64,000 bases of DNA from positions 1 through 64,000 of the forward strand of contig NZ_VIRM01000033.1 of the NCBI RefSeq assembly GCF_006874475.1, in the 5' to 3' direction. The stretch comes from Microbispora hainanensis (GTDB lineage: Bacteria > Actinomycetota > Actinomycetes > Streptosporangiales > Streptosporangiaceae). Below, piece by piece: positions 23,449 through 32,881 of this stretch. The notes below the pieces were generated by a model, which had not been told where the DNA came from, did no database searches, and was given only the letters and a program-made list of their open reading frames with translations. Positions within the stretch are counted from its first letter, which is position 1. Each line of letters opens with the position of its first letter. The position numbers were made by a program, and so were the translations under genes.

Positions 23449-24318
23449 TCAGATCGCCCGCACGGCCTCCATGGTGTGCGGGCGCACGGCGGTCTCCAGC
23501 CGGACGCCGCCGACGGACGTCACCGCCGCCTTGACCGCGTTCTTCTTCGCCCAGCTCTCCGCCTGCGCGCGCAGGGTCGGGTCGGGAGACAGCAGGGTGT
23601 CCGCCATCATGGCGAACAGGCTCGTGCACGCCTTCGATCCGACGCCGAGATCGCAACGGGCCTTCACCGAGAGCACCTTGTCCGGCCCGTCGTGCCAGAT
23701 CGAGACGGACATGCGGGAGGCGTCGCCCGGCCGGCAGATCGTGTTCATGGTGGCGCCGGTCACCGGATCGGTCGCCGTGGACCTCGCGCATCTCCAGGCA
23801 TTGGCCGCCTGCAGCCAGTTTCCCGCGACCATGTTGACGGTCACCTTGGGCAGGTAACGCTGCTTTTCCGAGGGGAACCTTCCGGGGAAGGACGGCGCGC
23901 GGTCGTCCGTCACCGGCTCGGTGGTCGCGAGTCCCACGGCGGCGCCCGCGACCCCGCCCAGCGCCAGCGCCGCGATCAGCACGCCGGCCGTGACCAGCGC
24001 GAACACCGCTGTTCCCCGGCGGCGCGGCGCGTCCGGTCCGGGCGGGACCGGGACGGAAGCCCCGGAACCGGGCGGCCCCGCAGGATGGTGCGCCGGTGTC
24101 CACGCCTGCCGCCCGGCGGCGTACGGCTGAGCCGCCTGCGGCCCCGGCGGCGGTGGCACGGCGAGGCCCGGCTGTGCTTGAGCGCCCGGAGGGGGTGGCA
24201 CGGCGAGGCCGGGCTGACCGGGGCCGCCCGGAGGCGCGGCCTGCACCGGCTGCCACGCGGCGCCGTCCCACCAGAACCTGCCGTCGGGAGAGTACGGCCA
24301 GCCGGGTGGAGCCGCCAT
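23449..24318 (-). CDS. Single-pass membrane protein with DUF2510-like N-terminus
   Basis: A 289-residue protein in three parts. Residues 1-25 (PPGWPYSPDGRFWWDGAAWQ) resemble the short Trp-rich DUF2510 module of actinobacterial membrane proteins. Residues 26-105 are a Pro/Gly-rich linker with two LAVPPPPG repeats. One transmembrane helix (TAVFALVTAGVLIAALALGG) then leads to an external domain with four Cys (WRCARST, TICRPG, ARCDLG, ACTSLF), probably disulfide-bonded. AGAGGAGAT precedes the ATG. The start overlaps the upstream gene's stop by 1 nt, so the two are co-expressed. Confidence 0.6.
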   Translation of the reverse strand: MAAPPGWPYSPDGRFWWDGAAWQPVQAAPPGGPGQPGLAVPPPPGAQAQPGLAVPPPPGPQAAQPYAAGRQAWTPAHHPAGPPGSGASVPVPPGPDAPRRRGTAVFALVTAGVLIAALALGGVAGAAVGLATTEPVTDDRAPSFPGRFPSEKQRYLPKVTVNMVAGNWLQAANAWRCARSTATDPVTGATMNTICRPGDASRMSVSIWHDGPDKVLSVKARCDLGVGSKACTSLFAMMADTLLSPDPTLRAQAESWAKKNAVKAAVTSVGGVRLETAVRPHTMEAVRAI

Positions 24319-24899
24319 CAATATCTCCTCTTCATCGTCAGTTCGACGGACCGGGTGTTCTGCTCCCGCTCCAGCGTGTACTCCCAGTCGAGGACGTAGG
24401 TCACGTCCCCGTCGCCCGTGATCTGCTCGGCCAGCCAGCCCCCGACCTTCTTGGCGGTCGAGGGGTCGTCGCGGTGCGGAAGCGTCGCGAACCACGACAT
24501 GTAGTCCAGCCCGGCCGCCGCCGTGGTGCTGTCGGGGTTGACGATCCGCGCCTCGACCTTGCCGATGTACTCGTAGAAGTCCGTCACATTGGCGACCCGG
24601 AAGAGGTCCGCTTCGAAGCGCACTTTGCCGATCTTCAGCTCGCAGGACCAGATCTGCCTCTTGTCGGCGCAGGTGTGCCCCTGGCCCTGCAGCGCCTCGA
24701 CCACGGTGCCGATCTTGAGCCCCGGAACGCACTCGTGGCCGCAGTATTTCGTGTCCTGTCCGCGATAGCCGGACGCGACGGCGAACCCGCCCGCCCCGGC
24801 GAGCAGGAAGAGGACCAGGCCGATCACCCCGACCACGACGTGGCGAGACCCGCGGCCACTCTGCGTCAGCTCTACAGTCACGAAGAGGGAGTATGGCAA
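24318..24899 (-). CDS. Single-pass membrane protein, partner of the preceding gene
   Basis: A 193-residue protein with one N-terminal helix (VVVGVIGLVLFLLAGAGGFAVAS) and an external domain with Cys pairs (YCGHEC, then TCADKRQIWSCELK). No family was recognised. The start is uncertain: TTG 24899 has an AGGGA just upstream, and GTG 24881 is an alternative six codons inside. Its stop overlaps the start of the DUF2510-like gene. The two anchored, Cys-containing proteins may act together at the cell surface. Confidence 0.5.
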   Translation of the reverse strand: MPYSLFVTVELTQSGRGSRHVVVGVIGLVLFLLAGAGGFAVASGYRGQDTKYCGHECVPGLKIGTVVEALQGQGHTCADKRQIWSCELKIGKVRFEADLFRVANVTDFYEYIGKVEARIVNPDSTTAAAGLDYMSWFATLPHRDDPSTAKKVGGWLAEQITGDGDVTYVLDWEYTLEREQNTRSVELTMKRRY

Positions 24900-24996
24900 G
24901 GATTCCCTACGCAGGTGGACAAAGCTCGCGAATCTCGCCGATCGACCGGCCGGCGTCCGCGGCCGTGAGGTTCACCAGCCGGTTCACCAGCCGTGG

Positions 24997-26109
24997 TCAG
25001 TCGTCCGCTGCGGCGATGGTCTCGGCGACCTCCTCCGCCCGTTCCTCCTCCTCGCGGGCGAAGCGCTCCGCGTCGAGCCGCTCGGCGATCTCCTCGTCCT
25101 GCCGCATCAGCGCGTCGAGGCTCTGCCCGGCCATGTCGAGCACGCCCATGTCCGCGTACGCCTTCTGGAGGCGGGGGCTCCACAGGCCGATGTCCTTCAC
25201 GCACGGCACGATCCGGCTGAACAGCAGCGCACGGAACAGCCGCAGATACTCCGACCTGTCCACGCACTCCATGGCCTCGGCGGACTCCTGCCGCGACAGG
25301 CCGATGGTCTCCCAGATCTCCGCGCCGCGCAGCCGGTCGCGCATGAGGTAGCAGCCCTCGATGACGAAGTCCTCGCGCTCGCGCAACTCGGCCTCGGACA
25401 GGTTCCGGTAGTGGTCGCGCAGCGCCATCCGGCCGAACGCCACGTGCCTGGCCTCGTCCTGCATCACGTACGCGAGGATCTGCTTGGGCAACGGTGTGGT
25501 GGCGATGTCGCGCATCACCCCGAACGCGGCCAGGGCCAGGCCCTCGATCAGCACCTGCATGCCGAGGTAGGGCATGTCCCACCGCGAGTCGTTCAGCGTG
25601 CTGTCGAGCAGCGCCTTGAGGTGCTGGTTGATGGGGTAGGCGAGCCCGACCTTCTCCTGGAGGAACCGCGCGTACGTCTCGGCGTGCCGCGCCTCGTCCA
25701 TCGTCTGGGTGGCGGCGTAGAACTTGGAGTCGAGGTCGGGCACCGACTCCACGATCCGGGCCGAGCAGATCATCGCGCCCTGCTCGCCGTGGAGGAACTG
25801 GGAGAACTGCCAGGCGGCGTTGTGCCTGCGCACCTCGTCACGCTGCCGGGCGTCCATGCGCTCCCACAGCGGGGAGCCGTAGATGGCGAGCGTGGTGTCG
25901 GGGACGCCGAGGACGTTGCAGGGATCGACCTCCAGATCCCAGTCGATCCGCTTGACGGAGTCCCACTGCTTGTCCTTGCCCTTCTGATAGAGGGCGAGCA
26001 TCCGGTCGCGGCCGTTGTCGTACTCCCAGGTGAACCGGGCCGCTCCGGTCATCTCCACGTCCCACGTGGACAGCTCGGCGGGGATGGTGTAGAGCTCGTG
26101 GGTCGACAC
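24997..26109 (-). CDS. Ferritin-like diiron oxygenase-type protein
   Basis: A 370-residue helical protein with four ligand helices in the diiron order E109 (HGEQGA), E139/H142 (DEARHAE), E189 (LIEGLAL) and E219/H222 (DEARHVAF). Duplicated EARH motifs are typical of ferritin-superfamily oxygenases and N-oxygenases; no subfamily could be assigned. The GTG at 26109 is preferred over the GTG at 26130 because AGGGAGGT precedes it and because the upstream start would put an operator inside the gene. It is divergent from a TetR gene, with two identical palindromes between them, so TetR-controlled expression in response to a small molecule is likely. Confidence 0.72.
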   Translation of the reverse strand: MSTHELYTIPAELSTWDVEMTGAARFTWEYDNGRDRMLALYQKGKDKQWDSVKRIDWDLEVDPCNVLGVPDTTLAIYGSPLWERMDARQRDEVRRHNAAWQFSQFLHGEQGAMICSARIVESVPDLDSKFYAATQTMDEARHAETYARFLQEKVGLAYPINQHLKALLDSTLNDSRWDMPYLGMQVLIEGLALAAFGVMRDIATTPLPKQILAYVMQDEARHVAFGRMALRDHYRNLSEAELREREDFVIEGCYLMRDRLRGAEIWETIGLSRQESAEAMECVDRSEYLRLFRALLFSRIVPCVKDIGLWSPRLQKAYADMGVLDMAGQSLDALMRQDEEIAERLDAERFAREEEERAEEVAETIAAADD

Positions 26110-26122
26110 GGGACCTCCCTCG

Positions 26123-26137
26123 ACGTACACCGTACGT
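26123..26137. promoter_or_regulatory. Palindromic operator copy 1 (ACGTAC-ACC-GTACGT)
   Basis: A perfect 6-bp inverted repeat with a 3-nt centre, 14 nt upstream of the GTG at 26109. The same palindrome recurs 32 bp away. It is probably the TetR binding site. Confidence 0.7.
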
Positions 26138-26154
26138 ATCCCTGCGAGCGTGTC

Positions 26155-26169
26155 ACGTACGCTGTACGT
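26155..26169. promoter_or_regulatory. Palindromic operator copy 2 (ACGTAC-GCT-GTACGT)
   Basis: Arms identical to copy 1, centre-to-centre 32 bp (about three helical turns), on the TetR-gene side of the divergent promoter region. Confidence 0.7.
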
Positions 26170-26212
26170 ACGTCAATGGACGGAGAACGCGCGGCGGCGA
26201 GAGGATTCGGTC

Positions 26213-26905
26213 ATGCTCAACCGCACCCGCATCGTGACCGCCGCCGTGGAGCTCATCGAGAGAGAGGGCGCCGACGCCGTCTCGATGCGCAGGATCGCCG
26301 CCGAGCTGGGCGTCGGCGTCATGTCGCTGTACAACCACGTGCCGAGCAAGGCCGCGCTGCTCGACGCGGTCGCCGAGGACGTGCTGTCGCGGATCGGCTT
26401 CACCGACGACCCGTCCGCACACTGGACCGAGCGGGTGCGCATCCAGGCGCGGGCCTTCCGGCGCATCGCCCATCACTATCCCCGTTCCACGATGGTCGTG
26501 GTGAGCAGGCAGCTGAACTCGACGGCGGGGCTTCTCCCGGTGGAGCGCGCCCTGGCGACCCTGCGCGAGGCGGGCTTCGACGGCGGAGAGGCCGTCCGGA
26601 TGCTGCGGATGTTCATCGCCTATGTCGTCGGCTCGCTGCTGCGGGAGGTGGGGGTGACCCCCACGTTCGCCCCCGTACGGGCCGGCGCGGCCGTCGCCGA
26701 GGTCGATCCGGCGCTGTTTCCGCTGGTGAGCGAGCTGCGGCCGCAGCTGGACTCCTGCGACCACGACGAGGAGTTCGAGTTCGGCCTGGAGCTGCTGGTC
26801 CAGGCGATGGCCGTACGGGCCGCGGCGCGGGCGGGCGCCAGGACCGGCGGCGGGGAGGGCGAGCGCGGCGGCGAGCGGGCCGGTCGTGGAGGCGCCCGGC
26901 AGTAG
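26213..26905 (+). CDS. TetR/AcrR-family transcriptional regulator
   Basis: A 230-residue repressor. The helix-turn-helix is in residues 1-50 (RTRIVTAAVELIEREGADAV, then MRRIAAELGVGVMSLYNHV), a classic TetR N-terminus. The C-terminal domain is the ligand-binding part, and a loose Arg/Gly-rich tail ends the protein. The ATG at 26213 has GAGAGGA 8 nt upstream; a farther start in the same frame would run through the operator. It probably represses itself and the divergent diiron protein. The stop codon sits inside the loop of a strong terminator hairpin. Confidence 0.9.
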   Translation: MLNRTRIVTAAVELIEREGADAVSMRRIAAELGVGVMSLYNHVPSKAALLDAVAEDVLSRIGFTDDPSAHWTERVRIQARAFRRIAHHYPRSTMVVVSRQLNSTAGLLPVERALATLREAGFDGGEAVRMLRMFIAYVVGSLLREVGVTPTFAPVRAGAAVAEVDPALFPLVSELRPQLDSCDHDEEFEFGLELLVQAMAVRAAARAGARTGGGEGERGGERAGRGGARQ

Positions 26906-26921
26906 GCCGCCGGGCGCCTCC
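26888..26921. terminator. Bidirectional hairpin terminator
   Basis: A perfect 13-bp inverted repeat (26888-26900 and 26909-26921) with an 8-nt loop that contains the TAG of the TetR gene. It separates the convergent TetR and transglycosylase genes. Confidence 0.8.
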
Positions 26922-26928
26922 GCCCGGG

Positions 26929-27468
26929 TCAGTACCAGTTGTGGGACCGGAAGTGGCCCCATGCGCCGCACGGCGAGCCGTATCGGCCCTTGATGTATCG
27001 CAGCCCCCACTTGATCTGGGTCTGCGGGTTGAACCGCCAGTCGTTGCCGGCGTAGCCCATCTTGTGACCGGGCAGCGCCTGCGGGATGCCGTAGGCGCCC
27101 GAGCCCGGGTTGTAGGCCCGGTGATCCCAGTTGCTCTCCCTGGTCCAGAGGCTGTCGAGACACTGGAACTGCTCGCCCGACCACGTGTTGCGGGTGACGA
27201 GCCGGAAGGCGTACGCCTTGCTGCGGAGCTTCGCCGGCGCCCGGCGGAACCGGGGCGGCTGTGCCGTCACCGGTGTCGTCCACATTCCGACGTGGGTGAC
27301 GGGCCGCACGCTCTCTCCGGTGCGTGCCGTCTCCCCGGTCTGCGCCGTCTCTCCGGTCCCTGCCTGGGCGGCCCACTCGCCGGCCCAGGCCACTCCGCTC
27401 CCGCCACCCGCCACGGTGGCCGCGATGACGGCGGCGACTGTGCTGCGTAGAACGCTGTTGCTGTCCAA
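26929..27468 (-). CDS. Secreted lytic transglycosylase-like protein
   Basis: A 179-residue exported cell-wall enzyme. A signal peptide (VLRSTVAAVIAATVAGG...GVAWA) leads to a TGE-repeat linker and a C-terminal transglycosylase-like domain: SLWTRESNWDHRAYNPGSG with the likely catalytic Glu, AYGIPQALPG, and WGLRYIKGRYGSPCGAWGHF. Two Cys probably form a disulfide. Such domains cleave the glycan strands of peptidoglycan. No ATG fits; TTG 27468 is taken as the start because AAGGA lies about 5 nt before it. I looked for the ydaO-type riboswitch that controls some actinomycete wall lysins and could not recognise one. Confidence 0.8.
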   Translation of the reverse strand: MDSNSVLRSTVAAVIAATVAGGGSGVAWAGEWAAQAGTGETAQTGETARTGESVRPVTHVGMWTTPVTAQPPRFRRAPAKLRSKAYAFRLVTRNTWSGEQFQCLDSLWTRESNWDHRAYNPGSGAYGIPQALPGHKMGYAGNDWRFNPQTQIKWGLRYIKGRYGSPCGAWGHFRSHNWY

Positions 27469-27774
27469 ATCGGTCCTTGTCGTCGGGTCGCGTGCGGAAG
27501 GCGGGCGCGCGTGCGCCCGCCGCGCGGTCGCGCGCCCATGGCGTGGGCGCCGCCGTCCGCTCGGCCCGCACCGGATCATCAAGAGCTTCCGGCGGGCACC
27601 GCGACGGGTCCTCACGCGGATTGAAATACGGCCGCCCGCCTTTCCGGCGGCATCTGCGGCACGCCGCGGACGGTTCTTTGCCGATCCGCCCCCCAACGCC
27701 GACCCTTCTACAAGCCCCGGCTTACCGTGCGCGGCGCGGCCCGCCCTGCGGCGAGATCCCACGCGACGCTCGTT
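27469..27774. other. Intergenic region, divergent promoters
   Basis: About 300 nt between the transglycosylase gene and glutathione peroxidase. It contains GC-rich short inverted repeats (such as GCGGGCGCGCGTGCGCCCGC at 27503-27522) but no gene, riboswitch or tRNA that I recognise. Confidence 0.4.
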
Positions 27775-27780
27775 TAGGGT
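27775..27780 (+). promoter_or_regulatory. Leaderless-type -10 element TAGGGT
   Basis: TAGGGT ends 6 nt before the ATG at 27787. Confidence 0.55.
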
Positions 27781-27786
27781 GCGGAC

Positions 27787-28275
27787 ATGAGCGTTCTCAA
27801 GATTCCGGTGACCACGATCGACGGCGAGAGCACGACCCTCGGCGACCTGCTCGGCGGAGGGGCCGCCCTGGTGGTCAACGTGGCGTCCAGGTGCGGGCTG
27901 ACCCCCCAGTACGAGGGCCTGGTCGCCCTCCAGCGGGCGTACGCCGGCAGGGGGTTCACGGTCGTCGGCGTGCCCTGCAACCAGTTCATGGGCCAGGAGC
28001 CCGGCTCTGCGGAGGAGATCAAGGAGTTCTGCTCCACGACCTACGGCGTGGACTTCCCGCTTCTGGAGAAGACCGAGGTCAACGGCGCGGAGCGGCACCC
28101 CCTCTACGCCGAGCTGACCGAGACCCCCGACGCGGAGGGCGAGGCGGGCGACATCCAGTGGAACTTCGAGAAGTTCCTCGTCGCCGCCGACGGCCGGGTG
28201 GCCGCGCGGTTCCGCCCCCGTGTGGTCCCCGAGGCCCCGGAGATCGCCGAGGCGATCGAGAAGGTCATCTCCTAG
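27787..28275 (+). CDS. Glutathione peroxidase-family thiol peroxidase
   Basis: A 162-residue thioredoxin-fold peroxidase. The peroxidatic Cys is C36 in NVASRCGLTPQY, with the Gln of PCNQFMGQEPG and the Trp/Asn of IQWNFEKFLV completing the catalytic set. It has Cys and not selenocysteine. Actinobacteria lack glutathione, so reduction by thioredoxin (or possibly mycothiol) is expected. Cytoplasmic, no signal. The leaderless promoter is 6 nt before the ATG. Its 3' end overlaps the convergent LacI gene by 11 nt. Confidence 0.93.
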   Translation: MSVLKIPVTTIDGESTTLGDLLGGGAALVVNVASRCGLTPQYEGLVALQRAYAGRGFTVVGVPCNQFMGQEPGSAEEIKEFCSTTYGVDFPLLEKTEVNGAERHPLYAELTETPDAEGEAGDIQWNFEKFLVAADGRVAARFRPRVVPEAPEIAEAIEKVIS

Positions 28276-29269
28276 GCGCCGAGACCTTCGGCCCGCAGCT
28301 CGCCCGCACGACGAGCTGGGTGGGCAGCGTGACGGCCGGAGGGCGCCTGCCGTGCCGCAGCACCAGCTCGGCGGCGCGGTAGCCGATGTCCTGGGCCGGC
28401 TGGGCGATGACCGTCAGCGGCGGGGAGCACAGCTCGGCCCAGGGCACGTCGTCGAACATGATGAGCGACACGTCCTTGGGGATGCGCACGTCCAGCTCGC
28501 GGGCGGCCAGCACGGCCGCCTCGCCCAGCACGTTGCCGCCCGCGATGACCGCCGTGACGTCGGCGCGGTGCTGCAGCAGGCCCGCGGCGGCCGCGTACGC
28601 GGAGTCGCGGCTCGACCGGGCGTGCACGACCAGATCGCGGTCGGCGGGCAGGCCCAGCGAGGCGATCGCCGAGGTGAACGCGGCCACCCGCTGCGACTGG
28701 CCGTGCCGGCCGAGGTAGGCGATCTTCCGGTGGCCGAGCCCGGCCAGGTATTCCACGGCCGTCAGCACCCCGGCCCGGTCGTCGGGCACCACGCTGGGCA
28801 CGTCCGCGCGCACCCGCCGGTCGGCGAACACGACGTTCAGCCCGGCGCGCAGCGCGAGCCCCCACGTCTCGCCGTCCCCGGACGGCACCGCGATGAGCCG
28901 GTCCATGCTCTGCTCGATGAGCGTGCCGATCAGCTCGGCCTCCCGCTCAGGGTCGTCGCCGGTGACCCCCACCGTGACGGGCTCGCCGTACGAGCGGGCG
29001 CAGGACAGCACGCCGTCGGCCAGCCGCGCGTAGAAGCTGTCGGTGATGTCGGGGACCAGCAGTCCGATGCCGCCCGTCCGCTGGCGCCTCAGGTTGCGTC
29101 CCAGCGCGCTCGGCCGGTAGTCGAGCCGCGCCGCCGCGGCGAGCACCTTCTCGCGCGTCTCCGCGCTCGCCGAGCCGCCCGACAGGACCCGGGACACCGT
29201 GGCCACCCCGACCCCGGCCGCCTCCGCCACTTCCTTGATGGTTATCCGCCGCTGCGCTGGACCGCTCAT
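28265..29269 (-). CDS. LacI-family transcriptional regulator
   Basis: A 334-residue repressor. The helix-turn-helix ITIKEVAEAAGVGVATVSRV (residues 9-28) and hinge (RPSALGRNLRRQRTGGIGLL) are typical, followed by a periplasmic-binding-protein-like sugar domain. A LacI-type palindrome overlaps the start codon. The gene is divergent from an msiK-like ATPase gene with 124 nt between starts, so it probably controls itself and perhaps the ATPase. An upstream in-frame extension through the promoter is rejected. The effector is unknown. It overlaps glutathione peroxidase at the 3' end. Confidence 0.92.
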   Translation of the reverse strand: MSGPAQRRITIKEVAEAAGVGVATVSRVLSGGSASAETREKVLAAAARLDYRPSALGRNLRRQRTGGIGLLVPDITDSFYARLADGVLSCARSYGEPVTVGVTGDDPEREAELIGTLIEQSMDRLIAVPSGDGETWGLALRAGLNVVFADRRVRADVPSVVPDDRAGVLTAVEYLAGLGHRKIAYLGRHGQSQRVAAFTSAIASLGLPADRDLVVHARSSRDSAYAAAAGLLQHRADVTAVIAGGNVLGEAAVLAARELDVRIPKDVSLIMFDDVPWAELCSPPLTVIAQPAQDIGYRAAELVLRHGRRPPAVTLPTQLVVRASCGPKVSAPRR

Positions 29270-29294
29270 GGAAACGATTCCATCATGGTTCCAT
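29268..29294. promoter_or_regulatory. LacI-type operator cluster
   Basis: ATGGAA-ACGA-TTCCAT (29268-29283) is a perfect inverted repeat with the CG centre usual for LacI-family sites, and it includes the lacI ATG. Next to it is ATGG-TT-CCAT (29285-29294). Confidence 0.65.
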
Positions 29295-29313
29295 GGGCCT
29301 TGCCACCGAAATC

Positions 29314-29319
29314 TTGACA
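29314..29319 (+). promoter_or_regulatory. Candidate -35 element TTGACA for the msiK-like gene
   Basis: A perfect TTGACA; a weak -10 (GAGAGT) lies 18 nt downstream at 29338-29343. The leader would be about 45 nt with an AAGGA site before the ATG. Confidence 0.4.
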
Positions 29320-29393
29320 ATAGGCGGTATTTCACGGGAGAGTCATGAAAACGTATCCACATCATCTTGGCTCGGGAACGCGAAGGACTGGGG

Positions 29394-30614
<1,221 letters not shown>

Positions 30615-30620
30615 TCCCGG

Positions 30621-31715
30621 TCACCCCCGCCGCACGACGCGCGGCGGGGGATTTCCGGCTGCGGAGCGCGGGCGCGGCACGGGCCCGCGCGGCCGATCCT
30701 CGCCGGCCGTCATCCGCGACGACGTCCACCTCGCACGCTCCGAGTGGTCGCGCCGGAGGCGCGCCGAATTCGATCCGCGCCGGAGGCGCCCCGAGTCGGA
30801 CCCGTGCTGGAGGCGCGTGAGCAGGCCGTGCCTGAGGGGCGTGCAGCAGAGCACCGCGGCGGCGGTCGCGGCGGTGGCCGTGGCCGCGGCGCCCGCGGGC
30901 ACCCAGCCGAGCGCGACCGCGAGCCCGGCCGTCCCGGTGCCGGCCGAGACGCCGCACAGCGCGGGCGCCGCCTTGCGTGCCGGTCCGGTAGGCCGGCTCG
31001 CGCGCCGGGGCCGGCGGGCGGCGTACGCCCCGGCCCCCACGATGGCGGCCAGCGCCGGCAGCAGCAGCCCGGCCGCGATCACGGCCGTGCCGCGCCCGGC
31101 CGTCAGCCCGGCGGCCGTGCAGGTCAGGACGAACCCGGCGAACAGCGAGCCGGACGGCCCGAGCCGGACCCTGCCCCGCGCCCTGCCGTACGGGAGGGCG
31201 CCGAGGCACGCCCCGGCCAGGGCGGCCGGGAGCACCGCGAGGGCCGGGTCGCCCAGCACGAGCGCCGTCACGGCGAGAAACGCGCCGGTGACGGCGGCGA
31301 CCGCGGCGAGCGCGCCGCCGAGCCGGTCGAGCAGCCCGTACGCGTTGGTCATCGCGACGATCCACATCACGCTGACCGGTCCGTCGAGCCAGTCGCCCGT
31401 CAGCGTCACCTGGACGCCGCACAGCACGACCCCGCCCGCCGCCAGCGACTCCACGATGAGCCGCGTGACGAGCGGCAGCGCGCCCACGTTCGCGATGAGC
31501 CCGAGCAGCGCCACGGCGGCGGCGGCCAGCAGGATCGCGCTCACCCACCGGTCGGGCGCGCCGTAGGCCGTCATCAGGGCGCCCGCCGTGGCCGCCGCCA
31601 GCGTCATCCCGGTCAGGTAGGGCACCGCGCGCCGCACCGGGCGCAGGCACACGGCGGCGAGCAGGCAGGCGACCGCTCCCGCGAGCGCGGGCGCCAGCGC
31701 CGGAAGGGGCGTCAT
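30621..31715 (-). CDS. WecA/MraY-fold membrane protein lacking catalytic aspartates
   Basis: A 364-residue polytopic protein aligning with bacterial polyprenyl-phosphate N-acetylhexosamine-1-phosphate transferases: TRLIVESLAAGGVV, VMWIVAMTNAYGLLDRLGG and GPSGSLFAGFVL sit where active enzymes have their conserved blocks. Key residues are changed: the LGLxDD pair reads LGLIAN (A75, N76), NLxDxxDGL reads GLLDRLGG (second Asp lost), and MGDSGS reads LGPSGS (P187). Magnesium-dependent transfer is therefore unlikely. A basic, Ser/Arg-rich C-terminal tail is extra. ATG 31715 overlaps the glycosyltransferase stop (ATGA). It may be a scaffold or a decayed enzyme. Confidence 0.65.
   Translation of the reverse strand: MTPLPALAPALAGAVACLLAAVCLRPVRRAVPYLTGMTLAAATAGALMTAYGAPDRWVSAILLAAAAVALLGLIANVGALPLVTRLIVESLAAGGVVLCGVQVTLTGDWLDGPVSVMWIVAMTNAYGLLDRLGGALAAVAAVTGAFLAVTALVLGDPALAVLPAALAGACLGALPYGRARGRVRLGPSGSLFAGFVLTCTAAGLTAGRGTAVIAAGLLLPALAAIVGAGAYAARRPRRASRPTGPARKAAPALCGVSAGTGTAGLAVALGWVPAGAAATATAATAAAVLCCTPLRHGLLTRLQHGSDSGRLRRGSNSARLRRDHSERARWTSSRMTAGEDRPRGPVPRPRSAAGNPPPRVVRRG
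30624..30650. terminator. Hairpin terminator after the msiK-like gene
   Basis: CCCCCGCCGC (30624-30633) and GCGGCGGGGG (30641-30650) form a perfect 10-bp stem with a 7-nt loop, then ATTTCC. It overlaps the end of the convergent WecA-fold gene and can serve both strands. Confidence 0.8.
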
Positions 31716-32881
31716 CGGCTGCCCACCTCCGACCGCGTCGCGCCGCGCAGCGTCCGATAGAGGGCCTCGGTGTCGGCCACCAGCCGGTCCACGCAGAACG
31801 CCCGCCCGGTCCACGTCCGGGCCGACTCGCCCATCCGCCGCGCCAGGCCGGGGTCCACCAGCAGCCGTACGACGCGGTCGGCCATCTCGTCCGGGTCGGG
31901 CTCGGTCAGGAACCCCGTGCGGTGGTCCATGACGACCTCGGGAACGCTGCCGACACGCGTGGCCACCACCGGCAGGCCCGCCATTCCGGCCTCCACGAGC
32001 GCAAGCGGCGTGCCCTCGCTGTCGGAGGTGAGCAGCACCACGTCGGCCGCGGCGTACACGGTCTCGACGTCGCGCCGCCAGCCGAGCAGCCGGAACGACT
32101 CCCACATCGGCATGACGGCCCGCTCCACCTCCTCCTTCAGCTCGCCGCTGCCGCAGATGAGGAACCGGGCGCCGGGCAGCCGGGCCAGGACCGCCTTGGC
32201 GACCTCCGCGAGCCGGTCGGGCCGTTTGGCCTTCTTCAGCCTGCCGACGTACGCCACGATCGGCGCGTCCAGCGGGACGCCCAGCGCGGCGCGGGCCTGG
32301 GCACGCTCGGGCGGCGGGGCGAGCTCGACGCCGGGCGGGATGACGACGTACTGCTCGGGCCGGCCGATCCCGGCCGCGAGGAGGTCGTCGCGCACCCGGG
32401 CGCCGACCGTGACGAGGCGGTCGGTCATCTTCGCCAGCCGCCGCTCCGTGCGCACGTAGACGGCCCGCCGGAGGCGGGAGAGCTGTCCGTCGAGGAGGTG
32501 GCCGTGGTAGCTGTGCACCCGGGCGGCCCCGACCCCCGACAGCCGCACCGCGAGGCGGCCGAGCGCGCCCGCCTTGGTGGTCCTGGTGTGCACGATATGT
32601 GGCTTGAACTCGCGCATCGCGTTCGTCAGCCGGAACAGGGCCCGGTAGTCGTCGGCCGGTTTGATCGCGCGGCCGAGGCCCGGCACCCGGTGGACCGGGA
32701 TCGTCGCGTCGCGAAGCTGCAGGTGGTCGCCTTCGCCGCCGTCGACGTATCCGGTGTAAAGGCGGTGGTCGAACTCCACCGGGCTGAGCCGCTCGCACAA
32801 CCCCGTGACCTGGGTGGCGGGACCGCTCACGTTCATCCGGGCGATTATTTCCATGACACGAATCCGGTCGTCCGGTTTCAT
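31712..32881 (-). CDS. GT4-family glycosyltransferase
   Basis: A 389-residue GT-B glycosyltransferase. The N-terminal domain has MNVSGPATQVTGLCERL and PHIVHTRTTKAGALGRLAVR, and the C-terminal donor site has VAYVGRLKKAKRPDRL and SEGTPLALVEAGMAGLPVVA (the EX7E motif intact). It would transfer a sugar from a nucleotide donor at the cytoplasmic face. AGGGAGGAG precedes the ATG at 32881. The stop overlaps the WecA-fold gene by 4 nt. It is divergent from the UDP-sugar dehydrogenase homologue at 33048, so the three genes look like one surface-glycan group. Confidence 0.88.
   Translation of the reverse strand: MKPDDRIRVMEIIARMNVSGPATQVTGLCERLSPVEFDHRLYTGYVDGGEGDHLQLRDATIPVHRVPGLGRAIKPADDYRALFRLTNAMREFKPHIVHTRTTKAGALGRLAVRLSGVGAARVHSYHGHLLDGQLSRLRRAVYVRTERRLAKMTDRLVTVGARVRDDLLAAGIGRPEQYVVIPPGVELAPPPERAQARAALGVPLDAPIVAYVGRLKKAKRPDRLAEVAKAVLARLPGARFLICGSGELKEEVERAVMPMWESFRLLGWRRDVETVYAAADVVLLTSDSEGTPLALVEAGMAGLPVVATRVGSVPEVVMDHRTGFLTEPDPDEMADRVVRLLVDPGLARRMGESARTWTGRAFCVDRLVADTEALYRTLRGATRSEVGSR

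Noticed and set aside
27469-27774. ydaO (cyclic di-AMP) riboswitch before the transglycosylase gene
   Set aside because: Some actinomycete wall-lysin genes have one, but I could not find the conserved motif blocks in either half of this leader.
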